A stretch of DNA of 64,000 nt from Kingdonia uniflora (lineage: Eukaryota > Streptophyta > Magnoliopsida > Ranunculales > Circaeasteraceae), in assembly GCA_014058105.1 (NCBI GenBank), contig JACGCM010000627.1, positions 1 to 64,000 of the forward strand, in the 5' to 3' direction. Position 1 is the first letter of the stretch; every line of letters begins with the position of its first letter. The notes below the pieces were generated by a model that did not search any database, was not told the origin of the DNA, and saw only the letters and a program-made list of their open reading frames with translations. A program made the translations under genes and the position numbers. Shown one piece after another: positions 31,740 through 43,083 of the stretch.

Positions 31740-32747
31740 ATGAAGGCGGAGATATCACAGGAACGAAATATAGTCATTCGTTTGTTCAAGAAACAGTATG
31801 ACAAATAGACTGAGCTAATCAAGACGACAATAAACAATACAGAGTTGTGAACAACTTCAAGGAAGGGAGAAAATAATATAAGAGATTTATAATTTTAAGT
31901 AAATCTATTTGAAGCGAAGAGAACTGATATACGAGTCACCGTTTCAGAGACAAAAGCTCGTACTCGAAAATTCGAAGTTTTGTGGGCAGTTGCGAATATG
32001 ATGATAAAACAGATGGAAGAGGCCTGTAATAAACATAACAAAAACATAAATAAAGCTTGAAACAAGGTATCTGCTCTAGAGTATACCTAACAGCTATTTT
32101 GGTTGTACATCTTGGAATATCAATCAAAAAACATGAAATTGCGTGATACAAATACAAAGTTATTTGATGATCTTTTATAGGAAGAAATAAGTCTTGATGA
32201 TATTAAGGTAAATAGTGATCATCGTGAGGCTAAAATGGAGGGGTCACTATCTTTGATTTACCATATGGATGAATTCATGACCATGTTTGAGACTAGGCAT
32301 GATGCGATGTCGACTAAAAAATGAGCTGTGGAACACCATTGCGACAATTTGGAGGCTTCATTGAAGGAAACAAATAGAAAACTTGGTGAGTTTGTTCTCC
32401 GTGATAGAGTCAAGAGTGAGGTAGGCAATTCATATGAGAGAGAGATGATAGTAGTGTTCTCCTTTTATGTACCTGAGTTCAATAGATTAGAGGCGGAGAG
32501 TAAAATTGTGTATGATGGTTTAGCCGCAAAAGCCGCAAAAGGTATGCAGTGCGAAATGAGGTTGATTCGATCGGAGTTCCTAGATCCCATGGTGGCAAAA
32601 ATTTGTGTTCTTAAAAAAAATAGGATTAGGGAAGGAAAAAAAAATTTCATTGGGAGGATACCAAAGTTTATGCACGAGCATTTCCATCGACATGGGGAGA
32701 GTTCGAGGGGTGATGATGTGATCGAGAGTTCGAGCGATAGTGACTGA
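31740..32747 (+). pseudogene. Coiled-coil antisense gene of D, C-terminal part
   Basis: Charged + strand frames run from 31740, with breaks, into an uninterrupted frame of 139 codons (32328-32747). This part has LEASLKETNRKLGEF, a conserved-looking YDGLAAKAAKGMQCEM segment, a basic stretch and an acidic SSSDSD end before TGA. It reads as the C-terminus of the antisense coiled-coil protein or of a second copy of it. It is followed by the 43-bp tandem repeats. Confidence 0.45.
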
Positions 32748-32884
32748 TGATGTAAAAAATAGTATAATAGCTATATAACTGTTAAAAGTAGCGTGAATGA
32801 TCTGTATGTATGTGTACTCACCTTTGTATAAATGAATTGTATTACTGCCGTCTTGTTTGGCATTTAATCATCTGATAAGAGGGT

Positions 32885-33310
32885 GGTTTGGCTGAAGCAA
32901 CAAACAATCTGAAATGTATAGAGGATCAGTTTTGCTAAATCAGCAAATAATCTGTAATGTATATGGGATCAGTTTGGTTTAAGTAACAAATGATATGTAT
33001 TGTAAAGAGGATCAGTTTGGCTGAAGCAATAAATGATCTGCAATGTATAAAGGATTAGATTGGCTGAAGTAACAAACGATCTGTAATATATAGAGGATCA
33101 GTTTGGTTTAAGCAACAATCAATCTGAAATGTATAGAGGATTAGTTTGGCTGAAGCAGCAAACAATCTGTAATGTGTAATCAGTTTGGCCGAATTGGAGG
33201 AACCATTAATCGACCTATAATGTATTAGATAGGTTGCTCGAATTAGGAGAACCAATAAGTAACCTATAATGTATTAGAGGATCAGTTTGGCTAAAGTAAC
33301 AAACGATCGG
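32885..33310. repeat. 43-bp tandem repeat array, about 9-10 copies
   Basis: Unit: GTTTGGCTGAAGCAACAAAC, then AATCTGNAATGTATAGAGGATCA. The GTTTGG box recurs at about 32885, 32928, 32971, 33014, 33057, 33100 and 33143, exactly 43 bp apart, then in variant units to about 33310. In the direction of D it lies just after pol. Tandem repeats in the 3' untranslated part are known for Tat-lineage elements and can seed satellites. Confidence 0.85.
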
Positions 33311-33582
33311 TAATGCGTAATCTATATAGACGTACTTGTTTGATATATTAGAAAGTACTATGATGTAGGGTAATCAAACACAGGTATTTCATTGGTATAA
33401 GATTGACATATAAAAGATGTTAGATAGAATACTGTATGAAATAGTAGAAAGTACTCAGATGTATGGGGATCATACATAAGTATTTCATTGATGTAAGATC
33501 GACATGCAAGATAATAGATTTATTTAGAAAAGTACATTGTGATAGAGTATTATCTTCGATATAGCTTCAATCTCCTCGTGTT
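33311..33582 (-). other. Non-coding spacer between pol of D and its tandem repeats
   Basis: AT-rich with a loosely repeated pair of segments (GATGTA-GGG-ATCA-ACA...TATTTCATTG at 33360-33400 and 33450-33490). No gene. Confidence 0.4.
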
Positions 33583-34760
33583 CTAAGGATTAGGAACTCG
33601 TTCTCCATTTTTGGTGGCAAGATCGTAAGAACCAAGGCTACTTTTTCTAACAATGATAAAAGGACCTTCCCAATTTTTGGCTAATATTTTAGTATTGACT
33701 TCTTTTCTATGTTTGGGAACTTCTCGGAGGACGAGATCTTTGATTTCAAACTCTCTATGATGAACTTTTTTATTGTAAAATCTGGCTAAAGCTTGGTGGT
33801 ATCTTCCCAAATTTATGATTGCCCTATCTCTAGTCTCCTTAATCCAGTTTATGTTAAATGCCAACTGGAGTTCATTTTCTTCATCTGTCATGGTATAGTC
33901 TCATAACAGGTAATAATATCGAGTGGGGATGATTGCTTCGGTACCATATGCCAAGAGGAACAGCGTGCATCCAGTTGATACTCGAAGAGTTGTACGATAT
34001 GCCCATAAAATATGTGGTAGTTCTTGGACCAAATTACCCTTCTTTTCTGTCAAGTGCCTTTTGATTATATCAACAATAGTACGATTAGTGATTTTTTGGG
34101 GGTAATATGGATTGGAAGGAGAGTGGATGATGTTGTGCTGGTTGAGGAATTTAACGACTCTGGAGCTAACAAATTATGGCCTATTATCAATTCTGATGAG
34201 ATGGGGGTAGCTAAATCGAATGATGATGGTTTCCCATATAAAATTGGCGACTTTTTCTTCTCGTGTGCGGCACAGAGGGACTGCTTCCACCTATTTAATG
34301 AAGTAATCTATTGCTGCAAGGAGATGTTTCCTTTTTCTTGGTACAGTAGGGAATTCTCTTGCGAGGTTGAGGGCCCATCTTCTGAATAGCCAAACCACAT
34401 TGCTGGAATGGAGTTTCAAGGCTGGAGCTAGAATATTGGGGCCATGTCGTTGGCTGGCATCACACTTTCTTGCAAGTTCATTGGCTTGAACTTTCATTTT
34501 AGGACAAAAGACTCCTTGGGTAAGAACACGTTTGGCTAGAGATCATCCTATGGCGTGGGAACCATAAGTACCTTCGTGGAGTTCATGAAGGAAGTTTTGA
34601 GCTTCTTTTGATAAACACTCGAGATATGATTCTGTGACCAAAATCTTGTAAAGGATATTATTGTCCACGACATATCGCTTAGCATTATCAAGTATACGTC
34701 GTCTTTCAGTAGGATCTTTTAGGAGTTCGCCCTAAAATTTGTTATGAGGTTCGATATATG
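33583..34760 (-). pseudogene. Integrase of element D
   Basis: Read on the minus strand in order: HELHEGTYGSHAIG (first zinc His pair) near 34610; KCDASQRHGPN, where the second zinc Cys is Ser; the catalytic AIDYFIKW; RIDNRPQFV; then NPYYPQKITNR, where the six residues containing the catalytic Glu of family members (seen in F as GNGQAE) are deleted; and a long open C-terminal stretch (33583-33891) with NLGRYHQALARFYN and the PFIIV end. The family inserts cDNA into the host genome. Loss of the catalytic Glu and several shifts mean this copy is inactive. Confidence 0.75.
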
Positions 34761-34776
34761 GAAGGAAAGGTCATCT

Positions 34777-35275
34777 TCAATCGTCTTCGTCCTCTACAAC
34801 GCCCCCAGTATTAACAGAATTTGAGCTTATGATATTAATGTTGGGGGTGGATAGTATTTCGATCTTGGGATATCGAGTTGTTGTGCCAAGGACTCCGGCC
34901 AGATAGGTAAGGGAATCAGCATGCCTGTATTCTCCACGCGACAAATGTTCAATGGTAATCATCTTGAATCTACGAATTCTATAGGCTACTGTTGTCGCGT
35001 AATCAGTCATTTTTCCATTTTTCTGAATCTTCTCAGTATAATGGTTCACAATGAGTAAAGAGTCTATATACATTGATAGCTCAAAACTTTAATCTCAAAA
35101 GCCATATCTAGTCTGTGGATTAATGCCTCGTATTCAGCCTCATTGTTGGTAGCATTGAAATTGAGTCAAATTGCTTTCTCGATCCTGTCATCGGAAGGTG
35201 TGATACAAATGATTCCGATGCCTGATCCCGCAGGTCCGGCAGACCCATCAGTTAAAAGATGCCAACCTTTTTGAG
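34777..35275 (-). pseudogene. Second (archaeal-type) RNase H of element D
   Basis: The minus strand shows TDGSAGPAGSGIG, a stop, NNEAEYEAL and then EHLSRGEYRHADSLTYLAG, the D, E and H/D marks of an RVT_3-type RNase H placed between the usual gypsy RNase H and integrase. Two RNase H domains in this order are known for the Tat lineage, so this supports the classification of D. The last 98 codons are open. Confidence 0.65.
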
Positions 35276-35444
35276 TTACCCTGTCTGATTTTTCCTTGAA
35301 CTATTCTTCAATGATTTCTGTACTATCTTCTTCCCAGTCAGGATCTTCTACTCGGAAATCTGCGAGAAAATCTGCTACTGTTTAACCTTTTTCAGAATGA
35401 CGAGGTTCAAAACGAACGTCATGTTCACCAAGAATTACCAACCA

Positions 35445-35855
35445 TTATTGTACTCGTCTGGATTTTTCTCTCTTGGATAAGATTTCTCGCAAAGGATAAT
35501 TAGTCATTACCTGAACTGAGTGGGCTTGAAAATATTGTTTCAACTTTTGTGATGTGTACACGAAAGCTAAGAGCAGTTTTTTGATCTTGGTATACCAGGA
35601 TTCTACTGGAATGAAAGTTTTAATGATAAAGTTGACAGGTTTCTCTGTCTTGTCATCAAGTGAAATTAGAATGTAACTTAATGATTCATCGGTAACTGCC
35701 AGATAGATGGTGAGTTCTTCTCCTCCTGACGGTGTACTTATAACTGGTGGTTTACCCAAATAACATTTGAGTTCTTGAAATGATTCTTCACATTCTGTTG
35801 TCCACTTGATCTCAACTTCCTTCTTAGATTTCTTTTTCGTTGTTCCTTCATGCAA
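35445..35855 (-). pseudogene. RT-linked RNase H of element D
   Basis: An open frame of 136 codons with WTTECEESFQELKCYLGKPP, ELTIYLAVTDESLSYIL, YTKIKKLLLAFVYTSQKL and FQAHSVQVMTNYPLREIL: the standard gypsy RNase H/connection domain that degrades RNA in the hybrid. It follows the RT of D and matches 55985-56440 of F. Confidence 0.75.
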
Positions 35856-35879
35856 TGGGTTGAATAACCATCTATATTG

Positions 35880-36830
35880 ATCTAATGACTTTGAGAAAAA
35901 ACTATTTATTACCGCAATCTTGTCTGTTAACTTCTATACGTCTTTCTTTATTTTTAGAGAAGGCATAGACAGCAGTGTGCGAATATGATCTAGATTAGCT
36001 TCTCTGCCTCACTTGCTAATCAAATGTCTCAAGAATTTGCATAACTGCCAAACTAATATTTGTCAGGATTGAGTTGCATCTTGTAGAAACGGAGAATTTT
36101 AAAAGTTGTGTATAAATCTGCGATATTGTTCTCCTTTTTAAAACTTTTACACAACATATCATCAATGTAGACTTTCATCATTTTTCTGAGGTAATCTTTG
36201 AACATCTGTGTCATCAATCTTTTATAAGTAGCTTCAGCATTCTTGAGACTGAAAGGCATAACCTTATTGCAGTACGAGCCATACTCTATAATGAAAGCTA
36301 TTTTTTGTTGATCGTCGGGTAGTAGAGGTATCTGATTGTACCCTGATCCTGCATCTATCATTGATAAGAGTTCATGTCCCGCAGTAGAATCGTGCAGATG
36401 GTTTATGATAGGAAGCGGAAAACTATCCTTTGGAGTATATTTTTTTAGGTCTGTAAAATCCGCGCACACTCTGATCTTGCCATTCTTCTTTGATACTGCT
36501 AAAATGTTCGAGATCTATTATGGATAATTGGCTTTTTGGATAAAACCCACTTCAATAAGTTTATCGATCTCTTTGTTGACTTTTTCTCGAAGTCTTGGTG
36601 CTAAGGTTCTCTGTTTTTGTTTGACGGCTTTAGCTTTTTCTTTCAAATTCAACTTATGGTAAACCAAATTAGGATCAATGCCTGGCATTTCATGAAAAAT
36701 CCAAGCGAAGACATCACTGCTATCTTCAAGGAACTATATAAGAGCATCACGTTCTGTTATGGGCAGGAGAGTGCCAATGTATGTTCCTCGCTTGTCCCCA
36801 CTGATTTTAACGTATTCTATGATTTTTGCA
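35880..36830 (-). pseudogene. Reverse transcriptase of element D
   Basis: The minus strand reads FHEMPGIDP, KQKQRTLAPRL, VGFIQKANYP (then two stops), NGKIRVCADFTDLKKYTPKD, MIDAGSGYNQIPL, MPFSLKNAEATYKRLM and VYIDDMLCKS; the catalytic YIDD is intact in the 139-codon open block 36053-36469. This is a Ty3/gypsy RT. Stops near 36505 and a shift near 36050 break it. Confidence 0.85.
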
Positions 36831-36999
36831 CTTGGTAGATGGCTTTCTGTAGAGTTTACTATAAAGTTTTCTGTAACGTTCTCTATTGTTTTCTACAATT
36901 AATATGCGAGCTGTGGCTTTGAGGGCTCTGATTCGATGGCAATAAAGTTTTCACATGCTTGAGCTAGCTTTTGGTTTCCTTTGATTTCGTAAATACTAC

Positions 37000-37450
37000 T
37001 ATTCTATTTAAATCACAGCACCAAATGATAGGTCGATGGAATAACTCGCATATTTTGTAATCGGCAACATCCCATTATACCTAAATAACGGGATTTAGCA
37101 TTAATAGCATAAAATAAAACGTCAACAGTTGTTGGTCCTACAATAATAGGAAGTATAATCTTTCCCATACGTTCTTCTCTAGAACCATTGAACCCATATA
37201 TGTCAATGTCACTGGGTTCCACCATATTGACCAGTTCCATCTGATCAATCGTGTTTTGAAATAATAGTTCAATACTACAACCAGTATCTATCATCATTAT
37301 GTATAGTACAACATTTCTCATTTTTAGCATAATTACCAAAGCCTCATGGTGAGGAAAGCTGACATGACGAACATCACAATCATCGAAAGAAATTCTTGTT
37401 CGTTGGGAACTGGATACGGGAAGTAAATAAGCTTCTTTATCATTCATGGA
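37000..37450 (-). pseudogene. Aspartic protease of element D
   Basis: A 144-codon open frame with MMIDTGCSIELLFQ, the D-T-G active site, followed by a flap-like region (IYGFNGSREERMGKIILPI) and the LFYAINAKSRYLGIMG block that precedes RT in Tat elements. It matches 54500-54830 of F, where the active-site Gly is changed. It would cut the Gag-Pol precursor. Confidence 0.75.
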
Positions 37451-37879
37451 TAGGTTGTGACATTGGTCGGCACAACGTTTTTTGCTTCAGTTTGATTGGT
37501 TGATAGTCTGAGTCTCAATTAAGTTACTAAGCTGGATATGGTACAAATGCTTCTCCCCTTTTAGTTCATCGACTAGCATGGCTTCTGTAGGAAGTCTATA
37601 ACTCCCATTCTTGTAATTCTCCACGTTCGCCATGTATTCATGCATTCGTCCATCAGCAAAAATATATTCCAGCAGTCGTTATAAGACAAAGTAGTATTCC
37701 GTCTCATGATGTCGAACTATGTGGTGAATGTAATAGGGTTTGTTCTCGAAGGGCTGAAGATACTGTGCATTGTAGAAAAACTTATCCTTCTAAAGTATAG
37801 GATAAATGCTGGCTATAGTTATATTCATCTTGGGAAGATAGGGTTTTGAAAAGTTACTACCCTTCTGAGGTTGTTCATC

Positions 37880-39068
37880 ATTAGATTTTGTTTACTTCCT
37901 GTCTCATCCCTGATCAACGGCATGGTTAAAATCTTGGCCTGCCGATTGATCTCTAGCTATCAATGTTGATTTCTGAGTTTTTTGTCTGTCCGATACCATT
38001 CTTTTGAGATCGATATATCTGTTAACTTTTTCAATCATGTCCTCCAAAGTTGTAGGTTTGTTTAGGACGAGATACTCCTTCGCCCTTCCATCAACGAGTA
38101 AAGCATTGGTGAAAGTCAAAATAGTAATCTTTTGATTGAGCTAATCTACTTTTTGAGATAACTCTAGGAACTTCTTAGTGAACGTCTCGAGCTTCTCTCC
38201 TGGCATTTGCTTAAGGTTGAAAAGAGAATATAGATTTTCCTCTTTATCTCTATTGTTCGAAAAATTGCTCGAAAGTTAAAATGGACCCTTTAGGTTGTGT
38301 ACGGAACCATCGCAGGGGTTTGCCTGATAAACTTGTAGGAAAGAGCTGGCATAGAATCTGATTAGATGTTGAATGTAAGCCTGAAGCGTCCTGGAACTCT
38401 TGAACGTACTCCACTGGATTAGTCCCTTTGTATTTTTGAATCTTCAGAGTATGGAACCCGGTTGGGGCCTCGCCATCCAGTAGCTCCTGTGCGATCATGC
38501 TCTTCTATAATTTATTGTGGATTCCTTTGGTGGACTGAGTCTAAGTTTCGAGTAGTTCTTTGATTCGCTTTTCAACATGATCTTGAATCACATATTGTCG
38601 AGCAATTATAGTTGGGCGTGTGACGCATCCTTCTCCAGGATTGTAGTCGCCACTTACTTCACTTAAATGATCTTTCGCTGGAACTCGAACTTTTTGAGAT
38701 AGATTCTCAATTTTTCAGACTCCTGCAAGGTCATCTTTTACTTCTTTGTGGATCTTCTGGATTGGGATAGGTTCCATTTCTCGCTAATGATGGTTGGATC
38801 GAAGTGCACCTCCTAAGTTATTACTTTTTGGTGGAGGGTCAATTTTGTCATGAGCGGAAATTCGCGAGCCTTTTAGTTGTATGTATTTATTCTTCTGGGT
38901 GGCGATCTGCTGCCACTGCAGAACTTTTAAAACACCATATACACTCGCTAGCTATTGTTCCAGACTGGCACGCCTTTCTATCTTAGAGTTCAGATTAGCC
39001 CACAGTTCTGCTAGAGCGGTATTTTCTTCTGTTGAAGTAACTGGCGTGATCTGATCTGGAAGTACCAT
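37880..39068 (-). pseudogene. Gag of element D
   Basis: The minus-strand ATG at 39068 starts MVLPDQITPVTSTEE. After several stops comes the gag core (82 open codons, 38250-38498) with GFHTLKIQKYKGTNPVEYVQ, ILCQLFPTSLSGKPLRWF and GSILTFEQFF, a retrotransposon gag domain of Tat type. Then a frameshift and LVLNKPTTLEDMIEKVNRYID. The region 37451-37880 links gag and protease and has only broken frames. Confidence 0.75.
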
Positions 39069-39119
39069 CCTGAGAAATAATAATCAGCTATTTTTGAGAT
39101 AATGAGTTTGAGAACTTCA

Positions 39120-39140
39120 GTTCCTACAAAATACGCCAAA
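39120..39140 (-). other. PBS region of element D
   Basis: The minus strand after the LTR end reads TTTGGCGTATTTTGTAGGAA, a decayed form of the TTTGGCGCCGTCTGTGGGAA seen after many plant Tat LTRs and of the F copy at 52741. Confidence 0.5.
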
Positions 39141-39890
39141 TGTAATAGCCGAATTCTAAGAGTCGGACTTAGCCTTTATACAAGATGTGATTATAATGCT
39201 TACAAAAAGTCAGTAATAGATAACACGATGATTTAACATGGAAAATATTTAAATAGGTTAAAAACCACGACATCTCTTGAGGCTTTTAGAAAGAGAGAGA
39301 GAGAAAAAAAAAGATCTTATTGAGAGTGTTTGCTTATTACAATGAGTGTTATGTGTATTTGAGTATGGAGTGTTAGAGTGAGAATTCCTCTGTCCTTCAT
39401 CTTGAATTTTCTAGTCCTATTTATAGGTCTTATAATATGACCGTTTGACAACCATTAATATTCTTAATGATGGAAGTTACAAAATATATGTTTGATATTT
39501 TTTGACCAGATTGTATAATGGGTTGATTCTGCCTATCTTGTAATGGCTTTATTGATGATGTTGTGTCTATTGACTTAAACTGTTGATGTAGAGGTCAAAT
39601 AGTGATGACTCGAACTTAGGGATATTGAATATGTCTTTAGTAGTGGTTCATGTATATTTATGAGTTCATGGATGAAGAATGAGTCCGGAATACGAAATAA
39701 GCTTATTACAGGATGGCTCTCAACTAAGAACACGAGCAGTATTATGAACGAGTGGTGTTAGTTGAGAAACTCTTACTATTCCTTATGTTTCTATCTTGAT
39801 CGTACAAAAAATGTACCACGCGCTCTGTTGATGAGGTCGAAAGTTCGTAAGTAGTTTGAAGATGAAGCATGAGTCCGAGATGCGGAATAA
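39141..39890 (-). mobile_element. 5' LTR of element D
   Basis: Homologous to 25156-25905 along its length and followed on the minus strand by PBS and gag. Its outer end is fused to the end of an E LTR (CCTCTTATCA), so the last bases are ambiguous. No target duplication is visible. Confidence 0.75.
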
Positions 39891-39901
39891 ACCTCTTATC
39901 A
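39891..39901 (+). mobile_element. Last bases of the 5' LTR of element E
   Basis: CCTCTTATCA is the LTR end seen in H (minus strand at 41853), and it is followed by the same PBS. The rest of the LTR is gone at the join with D. Confidence 0.5.
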
Positions 39902-39903
39902 AA

Positions 39904-39921
39904 TGGCACCGTTGCCGAGGA
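39904..39921 (+). other. PBS of element E (tRNA-Asp type)
   Basis: TGGCACCGTTGCCGAGGA, close to the complement of the plant tRNA-Asp 3' end (TGGCGCCGTTGCCGGGGA) used by Athila elements. Confidence 0.75.
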
Positions 39922-41520
39922 GGCATCATTGAAAACTATTCTTTCTAATACCAATTTTTTTTTCTTTATTTGCCTTTGGTTTTCTTTTTTTAGGATTAGT
40001 TTCCCTACAGTTGTGAAGTTGCTTATTAGGCTTTCCACTTGTCATAAAAAGGATTTTGTTTCATCTCCTTTGACTTAATTTTTGAAGGTTTTATCTTGCT
40101 TCTTTATAACATGCTCAAATCTGTTAACTAATCCTCAAGTAAGTTTGGGTTTTGGGTGCAACATTTGTGCTCAGGTTTTTAGAGTAGCAGTAGTTTCACC
40201 TATGTCTGTTCAAACTTTGGGTTGCCTTCTTGATTTGGTAAAACACGTGGGGCTGGATTTTATACACGCTAAACAACCATGCCCTAATATTTTAAATATT
40301 CTTATGACATGGTCTAATTTCCTTTGACTTTGGCATTGAATACTTAAAGGCCTTGCTTGGTTGTGTTTATTTCATAATACCAATGTGCTTTGCCCAGTAA
40401 TTTTTGTGATTGGTGTTTAAGAACAATGCAAGATTGAAGTTGTTGGTACATGTTTCAGTTGGGGTTTTGTACAGGCTTAGTTAGATAGTTAATTTATGAA
40501 GCTCATATTTTACAATTATTTTGTGTACTGACTATGGTTAAATTTTGTTGAGGTGCTTTGTTACTTTAATTACAGGGATTATTAGTATATGATACAGTAT
40601 AACTATTGGTACTTTGATCACATTGGTCCGTCATGCTTTGTGTGATTTTGGTGAAACTACAACATTGGTGAACAAAGGTACTGCGGTTGGAAAAGTGTGG
40701 GATCAGAATATACGTAAAACTCAAAGAATCATCACCTTTATCCTTCTTGTGCCCCCTAAGTTAAGGGGCACTTCCCTCTTTCGTCCCCAAAGTTAAGCGG
40801 CGGCTACAACTTCATCGGGAAACACTTCCCGTAGCTTGAAACCTCTCTAAATTTGACATCTAAAAGGGGTACATATCCGCTCCACCCTGACACTAAGACA
40901 TAAAGTCGTGTGGACTGTGCAAATACACGCTGCTTTAATAAAAAAATTGCTGTGGTTGGATTGACCTATTGATGTGTTTAAATTTCTTTTCATTCCAACA
41001 ATAGTAAAGGTAAAAATTGTTAGAGACTTACGGGATTTCATCACCCAAAAAGGTCTCTAACAAGTGGGACCACCCATTAGGAATACAAAAAAATTTGTAT
41101 CACGCAAAAATTGAACGTCCTAGACCTAAAAATAACTGATAATAAAAAAGGGTAGCAAGATTCCCGCAAGATTTTATTACCCAACGGATAGGTCTACCAG
41201 ACCGGGGTACGAATACGGGTTCGTAGGATACGACCCCAACCTAGCGCTGTGAAATACTGGTTCTAGGTTTGTGGCGTCACCATTTCGAGTGTTGACGTAT
41301 GATAAGGCAATTCGCTCGGGCATGAAAACTGATCTACTCTATGCTAGTACTAGAACAGTGATGCAGGCAATTGAAGGAACCAAAGCCTTTGACTATCCTA
41401 CCTTTTTGTGAATATAGAAGAATATAGGGGAGACCTAATTATTACATCTTAAAAAATGTTGAAGTGATAGAGTTTTAGGCTTGATTGATATTTTTATTGG
41501 GTGTTAATTTAATTGCAAAA
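39922..41520 (+). mobile_element. Leader of element E
   Basis: Untranslated leader of about 1.6 kb. The block 40741-41480 is shared with H (46960-46240, minus strand) and G (59880-60520). It starts with hairpins of the form GCCCCCTAAGTTAAGGGGC (40751-40769, then a decayed second copy at 40782-40800). Short open frames are not shared among the copies. Confidence 0.6.
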
Positions 41521-41852
41521 ATGTCATACATGCAAGAACATTGGATTTCATACGACTTTCATTTTTACATTCCACAATATCCTCAAAATTATTTTCAATC
41601 ATGGGGTCACCAAAATTCTCAATATGTGGAACCTTTCCAGCCTCATTCCTATGTGCAGTCTCAGCAATCTTTTCAGTCATCCAAACAGTTCCCACCTACT
41701 CCACTCAAACCATCTTTGGAAGATACCCTTTATCTCTTCATGCAACAATCAATGGAAAGTCAAAAATAAGCGTTGCAATTTCAACAACAATTGATGCAAT
41801 TCCAAAAATTAACTTTAGTGAATAAAAATTCTACTCGCTCCATCTTTATCCA
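41521..41852 (+). pseudogene. Element E ORF, N-terminal part (gag-tail-like)
   Basis: ATG 41521 starts MSYMQEHWISYDFHF, followed by a Gln-, Pro- and Ser-rich stretch (FQSWGHQNSQYVEPFQPHSY) and a Q-rich LQFQQQLMQFQ segment. In H and G the same protein continues with SISRLETQIT-LSTT, which resembles the end of Athila gag proteins. It is cut at 41853 by element H; the rest probably resumes at 49466. Confidence 0.6.
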
Positions 41853-43083
41853 TGATAAGAGGTTTTTAGGGCCTCTAGCAAAATACTCGCTAAAAGTATG
41901 ATTGTCGAATTGTAGCACTGATGAGTGGGATCGAATCCACAGAGAGATTTGGGAAAATAATTAGTTTATTGGCCGAATTAGGTTATATAAGAGATAAACC
42001 TCAAAGAAAGAAATAACATGAACAGTTAACAAAAAAAATGCTACGAATAGAATTCAGCTCAGCCAAAGCAATAATAGTAATTATGTAGATTTACTAGGTG
42101 GATTATTTATGTCAAAAATCCCGGGTAGGGCATCTTCGCTGTAAATGTCAAGTCTATATCCATGGTTAGACATCTAAGGTTTGGTCAAATTAGGTTTTAC
42201 TTAATCCGATGTGTAGGAGGAATTCTTCAAACTATGGTTATGCTTGGTCGAATTTCTCCTACGAGTTCTCTTCGTGTTTTCCCTAAAATTTAGTTTAATG
42301 GTTATAGCACTGAATTTTGGCTAAATAGTCTAAATTCACTTACTAGCTATGGTTAAGCCTAAAAGTAGATTATAGCTATTTTAAAAGATAGCAAAAGAAA
42401 ACTAATCCAAGAACTACAACATAACTATTGCTACTCGGGTAAGGGCTTCCTTCTAGCCATAACTAGAAGAGATTAACCTTCTATCATTCCCAAGATCATT
42501 GCATGAACTAACTAACTATTTATAAAAGAAAATAAAAGAAAATGGGACAATCAAATAAAACTAAGACTTTATTTCTTCTAAACTTGTTCCAATATGAGAT
42601 GCCCTATTACAATGGGGGGAGGGTTCCTTTTATAGGAGAAGGAACCAAAATTTAAAACTATATATTAAATTGTAAAGAATATTTTCACAATAATATCTTA
42701 TAATTTTACAACCAATCACCTAAGATTCTTGTACATAATTCCCTTAAGTGATTTAGAGATCTTTTTTCATGGAAACTCTTGAATATATCTTCAATATAAA
42801 ATATCTTCAAGGATCTTGGATGCAATATATTCAATGCTTTTATTCTCCAAAAATATTTGAGTAAATATTTCTTCAATCTTGAGACCAAATATATTGTGTC
42901 TTTTACTTTTTGTGCTATGAACTGCTGGGGACACTTTTACTTGACTTTAAGAACTTGGTTTCAAATATCCATCTCCAATAACTGCAATCAAACAAACGTA
43001 CATAAGTACCCGAAATTAAATATAATGGACGACTAAAATACATGTTTGGGTATACTAAAAATTTCATAATTACGCGCTCATCA
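41853..43083 (-). mobile_element. 3' LTR of element H (Athila-like, non-autonomous)
   Basis: On the minus strand it starts TGATGAGCGCGTAATTATG at 43083 and ends CCTCTTATCA at 41853 (1.23 kb). It matches 47684-48846, and its start matches the E 3' LTR at 51713. A decayed PPT (AAGTTTAGGAGTACT, minus strand) lies just outside at 43084-43098. Confidence 0.75.

Noticed and set aside
32885..33310. CRISPR-like array
   Set aside because: The 43-bp units are head-to-tail with no unique spacers, inside a plant retrotransposon; it is a tandem repeat.
33923..34389. + strand ORFs across the D integrase
   Set aside because: Shadows of minus-strand pol; the minus frame shows integrase motifs.
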